Shown: in pieces, positions 33,286-44,400 of the stretch
How positions within the stretch are numbered: the first letter of the stretch is position 1
Layout: every line of letters begins with the position of its first letter
The notes under the pieces: generated by a model
The model's database searches: none
Seen by the model: only the letters and a program-made list of their open reading frames with translations
What the model was told of the DNA's origin: nothing
Assembly (NCBI RefSeq): GCF_900090045.1
Contig: NC_041786.1
Location: 511,501-575,500 of the forward strand
DNA length: 64,000 nt
Source: Plasmodium malariae
Lineage: Eukaryota > Apicomplexa > Aconoidasida > Haemosporida > Plasmodiidae
Direction of reading: 5' to 3'
Position numbers and translations under genes: made by a program

Positions 33286-35202
33286 TCAAAATAAATGAGA
33301 AAGAATATTGTCCTGAACAAATTCTGTGTTTTTGTACAATTTCCATGTTCTGTCAAAAGAAGTGGAGGATATAAATTTACCATCAGGGGATATGTCAACA
33401 TTTCTTACTTTATTTTCATTATTATATAAAATTTTAGTGCAATAAAAATTTACAGAGTCCCATATTTTAATAAAAGTGTCAAAAGAACATGATGTTATGT
33501 ATCTACCATATGTTGGTTCAAAAATTGCATCTGTGACAATTTTGTTGTGCGCTAGTATATTACAAGAAATTTTAAAATTTCTCAAGTCAAATATTTTAAT
33601 AGTGTTATCCGAAGAACACGTACAAAACATATTTGGCATAAATGGATTAAAATTAATATTCATAATACAGTTATTATGAACTGCTTGTTTTTTATCTATA
33701 TTTCTTCCTGTTCTAATATCCCATAACATTAATCCGCCTTTTGAATCTCCTGATAAATATAAATTTCCATAAGGATTAAATGTAGCAGTATATACTATAG
33801 CATTGTGCCCTTCTTGATAAAATAATTCCTTTTGAGTTTCTATATCAAAAAATTTTATTGTTTCATCTTCTGAACATGTTAATACATATTTGTTCAAAGG
33901 ATGAAAACATATCTTATTTATTCTGTCTTCATGAGCTTTTACTTTACATAGCAAATATTTGTTGCCTTTGGCATTTTTGTCATCCACCTCCTGTTCATTT
34001 TCATCTTCTATATTATATTCATCCTTATTCCCATTCTGTTTACTAGCCTGCTTCTTAAGCTCTCCACAATTCGTCTTCACTTCATGACCATTTTTTTCAA
34101 AAATTTTGGTGTGATCTCCTTTCCTTTCATCTGTATCATCTATTTCAGTGTTATTTTTTCTAATTCTTTTTTTATTTCCTTCAAAATAGCTTTTATGTGT
34201 AATATTATAATCGTTTATGTCTTCACCTGGAAAAGGCCTCCATATACAAAAGGTTTTATCTGATGAGCAGGAAGCTAGCAATAAATCTTTTTTCCTTATA
34301 TCTGTATAATTTAATGTATTATAGTAAGAATAATTATTGGGGTAGTTCCACTCTATGCAGTTTATCTTATCATCATGACCTTTTTTAAGAGTTTTTACAA
34401 TATTATAATTATCATTTTTGTAATTAAATATATTAATATATGTGTTATAACTACTTACTGCAAAAACGCTGTTATCAGGGGAAAATTTTCCCATGGTTAA
34501 TGGTCTGTCATCACCTAACTGTGAAATATATAAATCGAATTCATTTTTCATATGTTCATTATAAGAAATAATATAATTTTCATAATCTTCTTTTTGATAT
34601 TTGTTTTGAAAATTATTTATCATTTCTTTGTATAAAAATATTCTAGGTAATGTTTTTAGCGTTATATCTAGACGTGAGAATTTGAGCTCTTCTGAACTTT
34701 CTGTATAAAACTTCTCCTTTAATTTATCCCTAGAATCAATTCCCTTTCCTTCTATACTTTGTTCTTTTAATCTTTTTTTTACTAATTCATCTTCTAGTTG
34801 TTTTATTTTTATATATTCAGGAGAATCTACATCACATAAACTACTAAAATCAATATAATATTTTTTTAAGATATTCTTGAATTCTTCAACTTCTTCTTCA
34901 TTTTCATTATTTTTTTTTATTATCAGTTTATCATATTTTGTGACTAAAACAGTTTTTAATCTTTTCCTCTTATCATAACTGTCCTCACCAAATAAACAAA
35001 TAGGTTCCTTTAATAACCTTAAAACATTTTTTACATCTATATCTTTTGTTGGAATACCTAAGCTAACTTTTCTTATCTTATTTTTTATATCAAATTCTTC
35101 CAATATATTGTCCTTACTAATTTGACTGCTGTTCAACTCACTCTTTCTTAATTTTAGGCTTTCATGTAATTTTGAATCACTAAGGACATCGCTGATTTTC
35201 AT
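33286..35202 (-). CDS. PRP4: U4/U6 small nuclear ribonucleoprotein PRP4 (WD40)
   Basis: 638 aa, one exon. PRP4 (human PRPF4) binds PRP3 and the U4/U6 snRNA duplex in the spliceosomal tri-snRNP. The short PRP4/SFM motif is clear near residues 56-82 (NVLRLLKEPICLFGED, then RKRLK). The C-terminal part is a seven-bladed WD40 propeller: blades start near FSPDNSVFAVSSYN, HDDKINCIEWN (ending CSSDKTFCIW), HEDRINKICFHP (SEDETIKFFD), HNAIVYTATFNP (GDSKGGLMLWD), HNNCIMNINFNP (SSDNTIKIFD), HNKIVTDAIFEP (SFDTFIKIWD) and NKVRNVDISPDG (SFDRTWKLYK). A charged Asn/Lys/Glu insert of about 80 residues lies between blades two and three. The start follows directly after a region that overlaps the end of the 21-bp satellite frame. 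Confidence 0.94.
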   Translation of the reverse strand: MKISDVLSDSKLHESLKLRKSELNSSQISKDNILEEFDIKNKIRKVSLGIPTKDIDVKNVLRLLKEPICLFGEDSYDKRKRLKTVLVTKYDKLIIKKNNENEEEVEEFKNILKKYYIDFSSLCDVDSPEYIKIKQLEDELVKKRLKEQSIEGKGIDSRDKLKEKFYTESSEELKFSRLDITLKTLPRIFLYKEMINNFQNKYQKEDYENYIISYNEHMKNEFDLYISQLGDDRPLTMGKFSPDNSVFAVSSYNTYINIFNYKNDNYNIVKTLKKGHDDKINCIEWNYPNNYSYYNTLNYTDIRKKDLLLASCSSDKTFCIWRPFPGEDINDYNITHKSYFEGNKKRIRKNNTEIDDTDERKGDHTKIFEKNGHEVKTNCGELKKQASKQNGNKDEYNIEDENEQEVDDKNAKGNKYLLCKVKAHEDRINKICFHPLNKYVLTCSEDETIKFFDIETQKELFYQEGHNAIVYTATFNPYGNLYLSGDSKGGLMLWDIRTGRNIDKKQAVHNNCIMNINFNPFMPNMFCTCSSDNTIKIFDLRNFKISCNILAHNKIVTDAIFEPTYGRYITSCSFDTFIKIWDSVNFYCTKILYNNENKVRNVDISPDGKFISSTSFDRTWKLYKNTEFVQDNILSHLF

Positions 35203-35284
35203 TTTGTCGACTCCTCAGACGGGTAAACATGCGTTCGCCCAAGCGTACATGTACTTTTGCATATATATATGAATACTACGCATA

Positions 35285-35707
35285 TAGATATGTGTACTAC
35301 GAATATGGATATGTGTACTACGAATATGGATATGTGTACTACGAATATGGATATGTGTACTACGAATACGGATATGTGTACTACGAATATGGATATGTGT
35401 ACTACGAATACAGTTACGTGTACTACGAATACAGTTACGTGTACTACGAATACAGTTACGTGTACTACGAATACAGTTACGTGTACTACGAATACAGTTA
35501 CGTGTACTACGAATACAGTTACGTGTACTACGAATACAGTTACGTGTACTACGAATACAGTTACGTGTACTACGAATACAGTTACGTGTACTACGAATAC
35601 AGTTACGTGTACTACAAATACAGTTACGTGTACTACGAATACAGTTACGTGTACTACGAATACAGTTACGTGTACTACGAATATAGATACGTATACTACG
35701 AATATGT
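35285..35707. repeat. 21-bp tandem repeat, about twenty copies
   Basis: The unit TACGTGTACTACGAATACAGT is repeated about 15 times, preceded by five copies of a variant with TATGGATATG in place of the TACAGTTACG part. Because 21 is a multiple of three and the unit has no stop, several frames stay open (YVYYEYS on plus, FVVHVTV on minus). No start context, domain or flanking exon supports translation. It begins about 80 bases upstream of the PRP4 start codon, so it is probably in the PRP4 5' UTR or promoter. Every unit carries GTGTAC. Confidence 0.93.
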
Positions 35708-36291
35708 ATATATATATATATATGGAAAGTGCGTAAGTGTCAAAGTATATATATGCTCTGATACACAATATGCGTATGTACTTATTCATGTTCAAACATA
35801 CTTGCGCACATATACATTCCAGGTAACAACAAAATTATGAAGAATTATGATTTGTCATGAGCTATCAAAAAGTATTATTAGGAATTCTAAATTTTCGTTT
35901 AAGTTAACATCTTTCTTCCTTTTTTTTATTCTTCTTGAGTTCATATTATAATATTATGAAATATATGTAATTCATAAGGAACTTCAGAACATTAATAAAA
36001 CCAAAAAAAAAAAAAAAAAAATGATTCAAACAAATATGGGTAGTATTTCATTTAAAAAAAAAAATTTTTGTAGGTGGCGGGAAATAATTATTGCAAACAG
36101 TAAAATGAGTATTTTTCAAAATATATTACATTATTACTACATATACGTACATATACATATATACATAGGTATATGTATATATATGCCCGCTTAAACGTAA
36201 AATATCTAGCCCATATTTAAAAAAAAAAGAAAAAAGAGAAAAAAATAAATGAAAAACAAATATGATGAAGGTAAATTTTAAGTTAAATTGA

Positions 36292-36437
36292 AATTTTAAG
36301 TTGAAGTTGAAAAATGAAGTTGAAAATTGAAGTTGAAAATTGAAGTTGAAAAATGAAGTTGAAAATTGAAGTTGAAAATTGAAGTTGAAAATTGAAGTTG
36401 AAAATCGAAGTTGAAAATTGAAGTTGAAAATTGAAAG
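36292..36437. repeat. 13-bp tandem repeat, about eleven copies
   Basis: The unit GAAGTTGAAAATT (variants AAAAAT, AAAATC) is repeated about eleven times. It is G/A/T only on the plus strand, so asymmetric. On the minus strand it gives an open FNFQLQFSTSI frame, an artefact of the 39-base triple unit. Confidence 0.9.
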
Positions 36438-37073
36438 TGAGGGTAATGATGTAAATTTGTATAAATTGACACACAGCGTGAGGAAATAATATTTCGAAAG
36501 TTGACATAGTTTTAAAAAGTCATATTATACCGGCACAAGGATGTATTATTTATACTTCTGAAAAAGATCGTATTATGAATTCCATTTGTAATATATATAT
36601 ATAAGCTATATCTCCTAGTATAATTATTCAAAAAAAAGGAAAAATAGCTACTTTCCTTTTTTTTTTTTTTGTTTATGCTGTTTTTTAAATGTTTGTAATA
36701 TATATTATTTTGTGGAATACTTATGTACATAATACATACATACATACAATTATAAGACATTATACAGGTAAGATTTTAGAAAATGTTTTGGAGTTATTGT
36801 ATTTATTGCAAAAATGCATACATATATACCTATTATCATGTATATGTATATATATATATATATGCAGAGGTGTCTATGATGCTCTTTTAAGTGTTATATA
36901 TATTCCTACTAATTTCTTCGGCCATGTGTATACAAGTTACTTTAATTTTAAAATAATAAAATTTTAAGATTTTTTTTTTTTTATTTAAATTTCTGTATTA
37001 GGAATTTTTTTTTTTTTTTCCCTTTTAATAATATATCTTCTACAATATTGACGTAAAGGAAAAAAAAAAAAAA

Positions 37074-37151
37074 ATGGAAAAGTGTCTGGAAAGATTATTA
37101 AAAAATAATTACTATAAAAAAGAGGAAGAAAACATTATGATAACAAAGCAG
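37074..37151 (+). CDS. Possible first exon of a tiny spliced gene
   Basis: After a poly(A) run an ATG opens MEKCLERLLKNNYYKKEEEN..MITKQ (26 codons), ending exactly at a strong donor, CAG|gtaaga. Base composition is coding-like (purine-rich, Lys/Glu/Asn). Two downstream acceptors are in phase 0: at 37319, adding LCINFTNTLCMK then stop, or at 37548, adding MIDV then stop. Both give proteins under 40 residues, so either there are more exons, or it is a short upstream ORF or 5' leader exon of VPS13. I recognise no family. Confidence 0.35.
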
Positions 37152-38053
37152 GTAAGATATTAACATTTCCTAAATGAATGATAACTATTTTTTCGCTATT
37201 TTAATCTTGTTTTTAATTGTTAGACGGGTTTTACGAATATTCATCTTAGTTATTATTATAACCCTTATTAATAGTAGTATTTTTTTTTTTTTTCTTTTTT
37301 TTTGTTGTTATACCAACAGTTATGTATTAATTTCACGAATACATTATGTATGAAATGATAAACAACATTTTTTTCAAAATACAAATGCTTGTTACAGTAA
37401 CATTTGCATAATAAAAGGCGATCATCTATATGTGTTTATATATGCACACTCGTTTCCATTTATGTATGTATGTATGTTTCCATTTAAGTATGTGTGAATA
37501 TACGTATAAGTGTAGCAAAGGAATACATTTCAACGAATATTTGTGCAGATGATTGATGTTTAAAAATGTATTGTGTGTTTATAATATCATTAATGTAAAA
37601 AACAAAAATACGCACTTGTACACACACCATTTCGTTAGTTTGACATTAAAAGTTGGTCATATTAGAACGACTAGCAAGTTTAAAACGTGTTGTAATTGTA
37701 TGTTTTTTCCTCTTGTTTCATCATTTTATTTTTTTTTATTTTATTATTATTTTAATTTTATTTTATTTGTTTTTTTTATTTATTTATTTTTTTTTTTATT
37801 TTTTTATTTTATTCTTTTTTTTATTTTAATTTATTATTTTTTTTTTTTTTTCCGTTTTTACAACTTTTTTCCCCTTTTTTTTCGTGGTTTAAAAAAAAAA
37901 AAAGAATACTTGAAAATTATTTATTTCGAAAAATTCAGTGCAAACATAATAAATTATAAATTTGTCACAACTTCATAGAAGTGAAAATAAACCAACTTAC
38001 ATTTTGAAGGCAGTTGAATGTACAATTTGATGCCTTGAGAAAAAAGCACAGAA

Positions 38054-38084
<31 letters not shown>

Positions 38085-38466
38085 TACGCATTATATACTT
38101 AAATAAAACTTTTAATTCTTTATTATCGAAACGGCTAATCGTGCTATTAATGAAAGCATATATTTATCATTACAAGTGTAAGAGAAAATGTAAATTTGTC
38201 TGCATACATTTTCTGTAAGAAAGAGCAAATTATATAGAAGGAAATTGGCAGATTTGTACGCAGAAGTGTAGTATACACATATGCACGCATAGATGCATAA
38301 ACGCATTCCCGTAAACACTCATATAAGGCCAAAGAAAGACAGTTTTTTTCCCGGAAAAAAATATATTTACAAAATTGACATTCTTCCCCTTAAGGCGCAT
38401 TAAATGGGTACAAATAAAAACAAAAACAAAAACTACAAGTAATTATAAGGAAGGGTATTTGGAAGA

Positions 38467-41400
38467 ATGTTTCAAAAATTTGTATCCGACATACTAAATA
38501 AAATTTTGGGTAATTTTATTTATGGGTTAGATGAAGAGAAAATCGGTTTAAGTGATTTATTAAGTGGAAAACTAGAATTAACGAACATACATTTTAAACA
38601 GTCTATTATTGATTTAATTGATATACCATGTAGATTAAATTTTGGATGTGTAGGATATTTTAAAATTAATTTACCCATATTTTATTTTATGAAAAATCCT
38701 ATAAATGTATATATAGAAGATGTTATAATAGTCCTTTCTACTATTCCTTCTAAATATTTCGATGACAAGTTATATAAAGAAAAATATATAGAAAACAAAA
38801 AGAATTATTTGTTATCCTCTGAATATAGAGCTATTGTTTGTTCTATAGAAGGGGGAGTAATATGGCAAATGATTTTATCCTTAATAAATAATATAAATAT
38901 ATCAATAAAAAATGTTCATATAAGAATAGAAGATTTTTCAAGTAACCCATCGAACTGCTTCGCATTCGGCATAAATATAGAAGAGGTTTTTTTAAGTCTC
39001 CCCAAAGAAGGTCTACCGTTTAAAAGAGATGGGTACTATACAAAAAAAAATGAACTTGTTAATAATACTATGATAAATATGATTACAGTTAAAAAATTAG
39101 GATTTTATATGGATTACTTAGATATGAAAAAGCTGATAAATAGAAAATATTTTGCACAAAGAAATAATCCATTTGTTAAAAACTTGCACCAATATAATAA
39201 TACAGACCATGAAGAAAGAAATAATGTTACAAAAAAGAAGGGGAAAAAAAAGAAAAAAAAAAAACATATCCATAAATTATTTCTAAAAAAGGGAAAAAAT
39301 GTAAAATCCAATGAAGAAAATTTAAATGAATTTCAAAATATTATAAAAGATATAAAGCATAATTTTTCCACTGCTCGAAGAAATGAGTTGGATATTAAAA
39401 ACATGAGCAAAATTAACAAGAAAATTCAAGAATTAAACGAAAGAATTCTAGGAATTAAGCGCAACAATGATGGTAGTTATAATGACAATGTAGACTCCAA
39501 AAAGGACCTGAATACGCAAGGAAGTTTTATGGGAAACAACAGCAGCAGTGGTATCCACAGAAACAGTGACAACAATAAGAACAACAGTAATAATAATAAT
39601 AACATTAGCAATTGCCTTTCTACTAGTGATAGTTGCAATAAGTATGGGAAAAAATGCTCTCTATCCATCAGCAATTTTTACAATTTTAACTTTTTTTCGA
39701 AAAAGGAAGAAAAGGTACACACGTTAATCCACGATCTACATATTGATAATGATGTTAGTTGGATTCCATGTATTACACAATTTGCCAACTCGTTGGAAAA
39801 TAAAATAATCAAGGGAAAAAAAGAAGAACTCATAAAAAAGAAAAAGAAAAAAAGAAAGATAAATGTCTATAGTGAGTGTAAAAAAATGAATAAATCAAAG
39901 GTCTTTAATAGTGCTTACAATGAAAGTAAAAGATATAATAATTACCAAAAGGATTATGCTTATGGTGTAAATCCGAGTAATAACTTCATATATGATTTGA
40001 AAAAGATAAATCCAAAAAATGATAGCACTAGTTATATAAAGAAAGCGGTCTCGTTTCTCTCTATGAATTCCTTTACAAACACAGTTAATAGAAAAATGCT
40101 AAACAGATATGACAATGGTGTTGTAAGCAAAACAAAAGATCACCATTTAAGTGATGGTTATTTTACAACGAAGGAGAAGGTATCCGATTCTGATCCTTCT
40201 TATGGTAGCTATGTAAATAAATGTAGAAAAGTAAAAAATGATAAAAAAAGAAGAAAATATACACATTTAGGAAATAAAGAGGATGAAGGTGGTGACGTTT
40301 TTTATGATGTTGTTGATGATTGTAAGAAATTTTCTGACAATGTGCAAAACTCCTTTTTTAAAAATGATGAAAAAATACATTTGAATTTTATAAGCGATAT
40401 AGAAGATAAAAGAAGGAAAAAATGGAGAAAGGGCCATAAGGGGACTAACCACCATAGTATAGTTAATACTTATGAACAGTTCGTTGATTTCAAAGATACA
40501 AAAGAGGAAAAAAATGTAGAAGAAGATAGATTAAGTAAATATATAAAAATGAATGAAATAAAAGAAAAAGTAAGAAAAAAAAAAAGGAAAAAAATTCATT
40601 CAGTTTATTTAATGTATGAAAAAACGTATAAAATAAACAAAGCAAAATTAAATACATTTTTCTTATTTTTACAACTTGTAAAAAATATAAAACATGATTA
40701 TATTATAAACCCAAATATCTTTGAGGGTTATGGAGAAATCTACTTAAGCTTAATCCCAACTGATCATGGGCATCTTCCATTTTCTCGATGTTTTTCAAGT
40801 TGGGGTATACAAAAAAGAAGCGAAAAGGAGTTTGATGAATGTTTGCCAAAATTAAGTGTCTTTGTTACTTTAAAAAATATCAAAATAATTATTTCTGATA
40901 AGCAAATATTAAATATTGTTAAGTGGGTAAATTTTAATTTTTTCACCTTCTACTTTTGGAAGGCGGGAATAGTATCTCAGTTTGAAAAATCTAAGGCAAG
41001 CAATGAAGAAGAAATTGCATATATAAACAACTGGGTTCTAAAACTTTTAGGTACTCATGGTTCCAAGGAAGAAAAATTAGATGCAGAAAAATACTGCGAA
41101 GAATTTGAAAACAATCATTCTATAAATATAATTAATTTGTTAAGAAGTAGAGCTTTTTGCAAACTGCAGGAATTCAAGAAAGAAGTCGAACTAAACAAGA
41201 AGAACAAGGTGAACAACCAGATGAACAGCAAGAAGAACCATAGTTCTACATCCGATAATGCAAGTAGTGCAAATGCAATTAATGCTGATCCCATGGAGAA
41301 TAATAATATTGTTATGTTCCCAGATGATGAAGATGATAATAATGATAAGGGCAATGCACTTAAACAAGTGGCAAACGAAAGTATACATGTGTTAAAATAC

Positions 41401-44400
41401 TTAATGAAAAATCAAAAGGTATATGATAAAATTAAAAACTCTTTTAGAGAAAAAATTTTTACAATAGATATATGCATAGATATATGTATTATTAACAGTA
41501 CGTTTCTATTAACTGTAGAAACGTCGAATGAAATCAATGCTCGAACGGTTCATTTTGTTAAAACCTATGCTGTGTTAATGCAATGTATACATTATCACAA
41601 TCAAATATCAAACACCCATGAATTGAAAAACTCAATAGACATAGAACTGTATCCCCTAACTTTACTTCTTATAATAAACAATCTAGACAACAAATATATC
41701 AAACCAGAGATAAATGTATTATTTATATTAACAAGTGCAAACAGAAAGGAGAGTTATGAAAATTATCATAAAAAATTTCTTTTTAATGTAGAAAATTTTG
41801 AATTTTTAAAAAAATATAACATATTAAAAAAAAGGAAAAATAATCTTGTTCATATAAAATCAAGAGAACAAAGTGATACACTTAATTTTGGTAACATTAA
41901 ACAGAAGCTAAAATTCTTAGTAGAAGATAATTTCTTTTATCCTAAGAGAGAAAATAATATTTACTGCAATGAATTAAATGATATAGTGTCATCAGATCCG
42001 TCTATATACTTAAGATATGACAACCAGTTATATACTATATTAGAAAAACCTGATCATAGACTTTTCCTACACAATTGTGCATACTCAATATTTAATATAA
42101 ACGGGAAAATTATAAATTCCTTTGTGGATGATTATTATCATTTTACAGATAAGAGAGCAGTGCTAGGGAAAAAGAAGAAAAGCACATTCTCATTTAAAAG
42201 AAAAGAATACTTTTTAGAGTTAGGAGCAAAATACTGTAATGATATTCTTGATAATTATACTACACATACAAATGTTTTTTTAGATATTCAATTGGAAAAA
42301 ACATTATCATTTGTTATTACAAAATCAGGTAAATCTTCAGAAATTCAAGGATATAGTTTAGTTCTAAATCCAATGAAAATCGTTAGTGAACTAACACCAA
42401 GATTAGTATCTTATGAAGAAACATTAGATGCAAAGAAAAAAAATATTTATGATTCTTTTTTCGTACAATTTGATGGTATTAAAATAAAAAGAATTCTTAA
42501 CTGGCAACACGCTGCAAGGAATTATAAAACATACCTCGATGATCATTTTATAAAACCATATCGTAATCTTTTTCATTCGAAAAATAAAGCATTTTCTTTA
42601 ACTAAAAAGGATGCACCAGATAAATTCTCATTCATATTAAATCGCACAAAAAACAGGGATCACTGGGGTAATCAAAAGGAGAAAGCTGAAGGGAGCAAAG
42701 CAGAGGGAATAACAAATGATGGACACGATCGCAATTACTATAATAAGTTAAGGAGCGGTAATAAAGCTGATGTGTACAGTGATGCCCATAAGGGCATTTA
42801 CAACGACGACTGTAATGATGTCCATAAGGACTTTTACAACGATGGCTACAGCGACGGCTGCAATGAAATTCGTAGCACGTTCTACTTGAGCAGTGATGGG
42901 AATATGTCCGAAATATTTAACCTCAAAATAAGGAAAAAAAGTTCCTTCAGTGATTGTTCATCTTATGAATACAATGGTAATGAAGGAATGGAATTACTTC
43001 GAAGAGCTTCGAGCTGCCCAGCTACCAAAATTGGGAAGGCTAGTATTATGTCTCAAATAGATATAGATGATATTAATAGAAAAAAAGGGTTATCTTATAA
43101 TGTAAAAGAATATAAGAAGAAAAAGAATTATAAAGAAGAAAATAATAATTTTTTTTTTTTTAATACATGTGCAAACGAATGTGAAGAAAGGGAAGGACAA
43201 GAAATTGTAATTAATACAGATATTTACAAAAAGCATAAAAAATCATGGAATAAAAGAATTACAAACGCAAATAGTGCGAACTATTTTACTCATAATCATA
43301 ATGATAAAATTTATAATAACAACTCCAATTATGTTTTATCAATGAGTGACAAAACGTCATGCACTATTCATTTGTGTCATATCAAATTTAATCCAACATA
43401 CCCTATGTTCATTGTTAAATTAAATGAAGAAAATTTATATGTTAATGTTTGTGATTACGATGTCGAATTTTTCTTTTTAATTTTTTCGGATGTATATGAA
43501 CATTACAATATGCAAGAGTTAATGTATAAAAAAAATAATATTTTATTCTTAAAAAAAAAAATTAAGTCTATATCTAAGCTGAATAAGAAGTATTACAATA
43601 ATACCCTCATAGGTAGTAGTGGAAATAGGACCCTCTTCAAAAAAGGGTTTTACAGGAATAGAAGCACAAAGAAAAAGTCTACCAGCGAAATGAAAGGAAA
43701 TTATGCGGAAGATGCAAACTCAAAGATAAAGAAGCAAAAAGACAGTTCCAGGAATGAAAAATGTAGTATTGTAGAAGATCATGGAGTTATGAAACAAAAA
43801 AAGGGTATAAAAACTGAAGGGAAAAATAAAAAAATATATATAAAAAAAGAACAGCTATTAGAGACCCATTCACAAGAAAAATATAGCATTTTTTGTTTAA
43901 AAGAAGATGAAAAGGACCAAGTAATAGACTTTAACAAAAACACAAAAAAAGAAGAGTTGTTAAAAAATAAACATGAAAGACATAAGAGGAAAACATATGT
44001 TGGGTATATGAGTGATGCTAACCTGAGAAGAACTAAAGAATTGTCCATAAGGGAAGTTAAAAATGCCTTAGTTCAAAAGAATGACAAAGAGGATATATTT
44101 CCGAAATGTAGGAAATGCAACAGTAATACAATTTTCGGTTCCCATGCAAAAGATAACCTCAACTTAAATGCAATAAAAGATAAAAATTATGTTAATAATT
44201 TGAGGAAAAATGAGAAGAAAGGAAACGAAAGAGAACATTGTGATAACGTGGATGCTTCCTTATATGATGATGAAAAGAGTAACATATCAAATGAGAATGA
44301 CGAATATATCATTAAATTAAATGATAATCCCGATGTACTTGTTTTAAGCAGTAGAAAAATGACAGCGCTGAGGGGGAGCTATCATTCTAATGCAACATCA

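Larger units (their letters stand above)
35203..38466. other. Divergent upstream region shared by PRP4 and VPS13
   Basis: PRP4 (minus) and VPS13 (plus) diverge from this 3.3 kb stretch, which should hold both promoters. It contains a 21-bp satellite next to PRP4, a 13-bp satellite at 36292-36437, a possible tiny spliced gene starting at 37074, a T-rich block at 37730-37880 whose Phe/Leu/Ile frame I reject, and a poly(A) run at 38057-38080. Confidence 0.55.

Noticed and set aside
35199..35840. Long open frames on both strands (YVYYEYS and FVVHVTV repeat proteins)
   Set aside because: They are the translation of a stop-free 21-bp satellite. They are open in several frames at once, have no domain or splice support, and the minus frame ends by overlapping the PRP4 start codon.
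37553..37978. Plus-strand 141-codon ORF before VPS13
   Set aside because: Its second half is a Phe/Leu/Tyr translation of a T-rich block. It is preceded directly by an in-frame stop and does not match the phase of the exon at 37074-37151.
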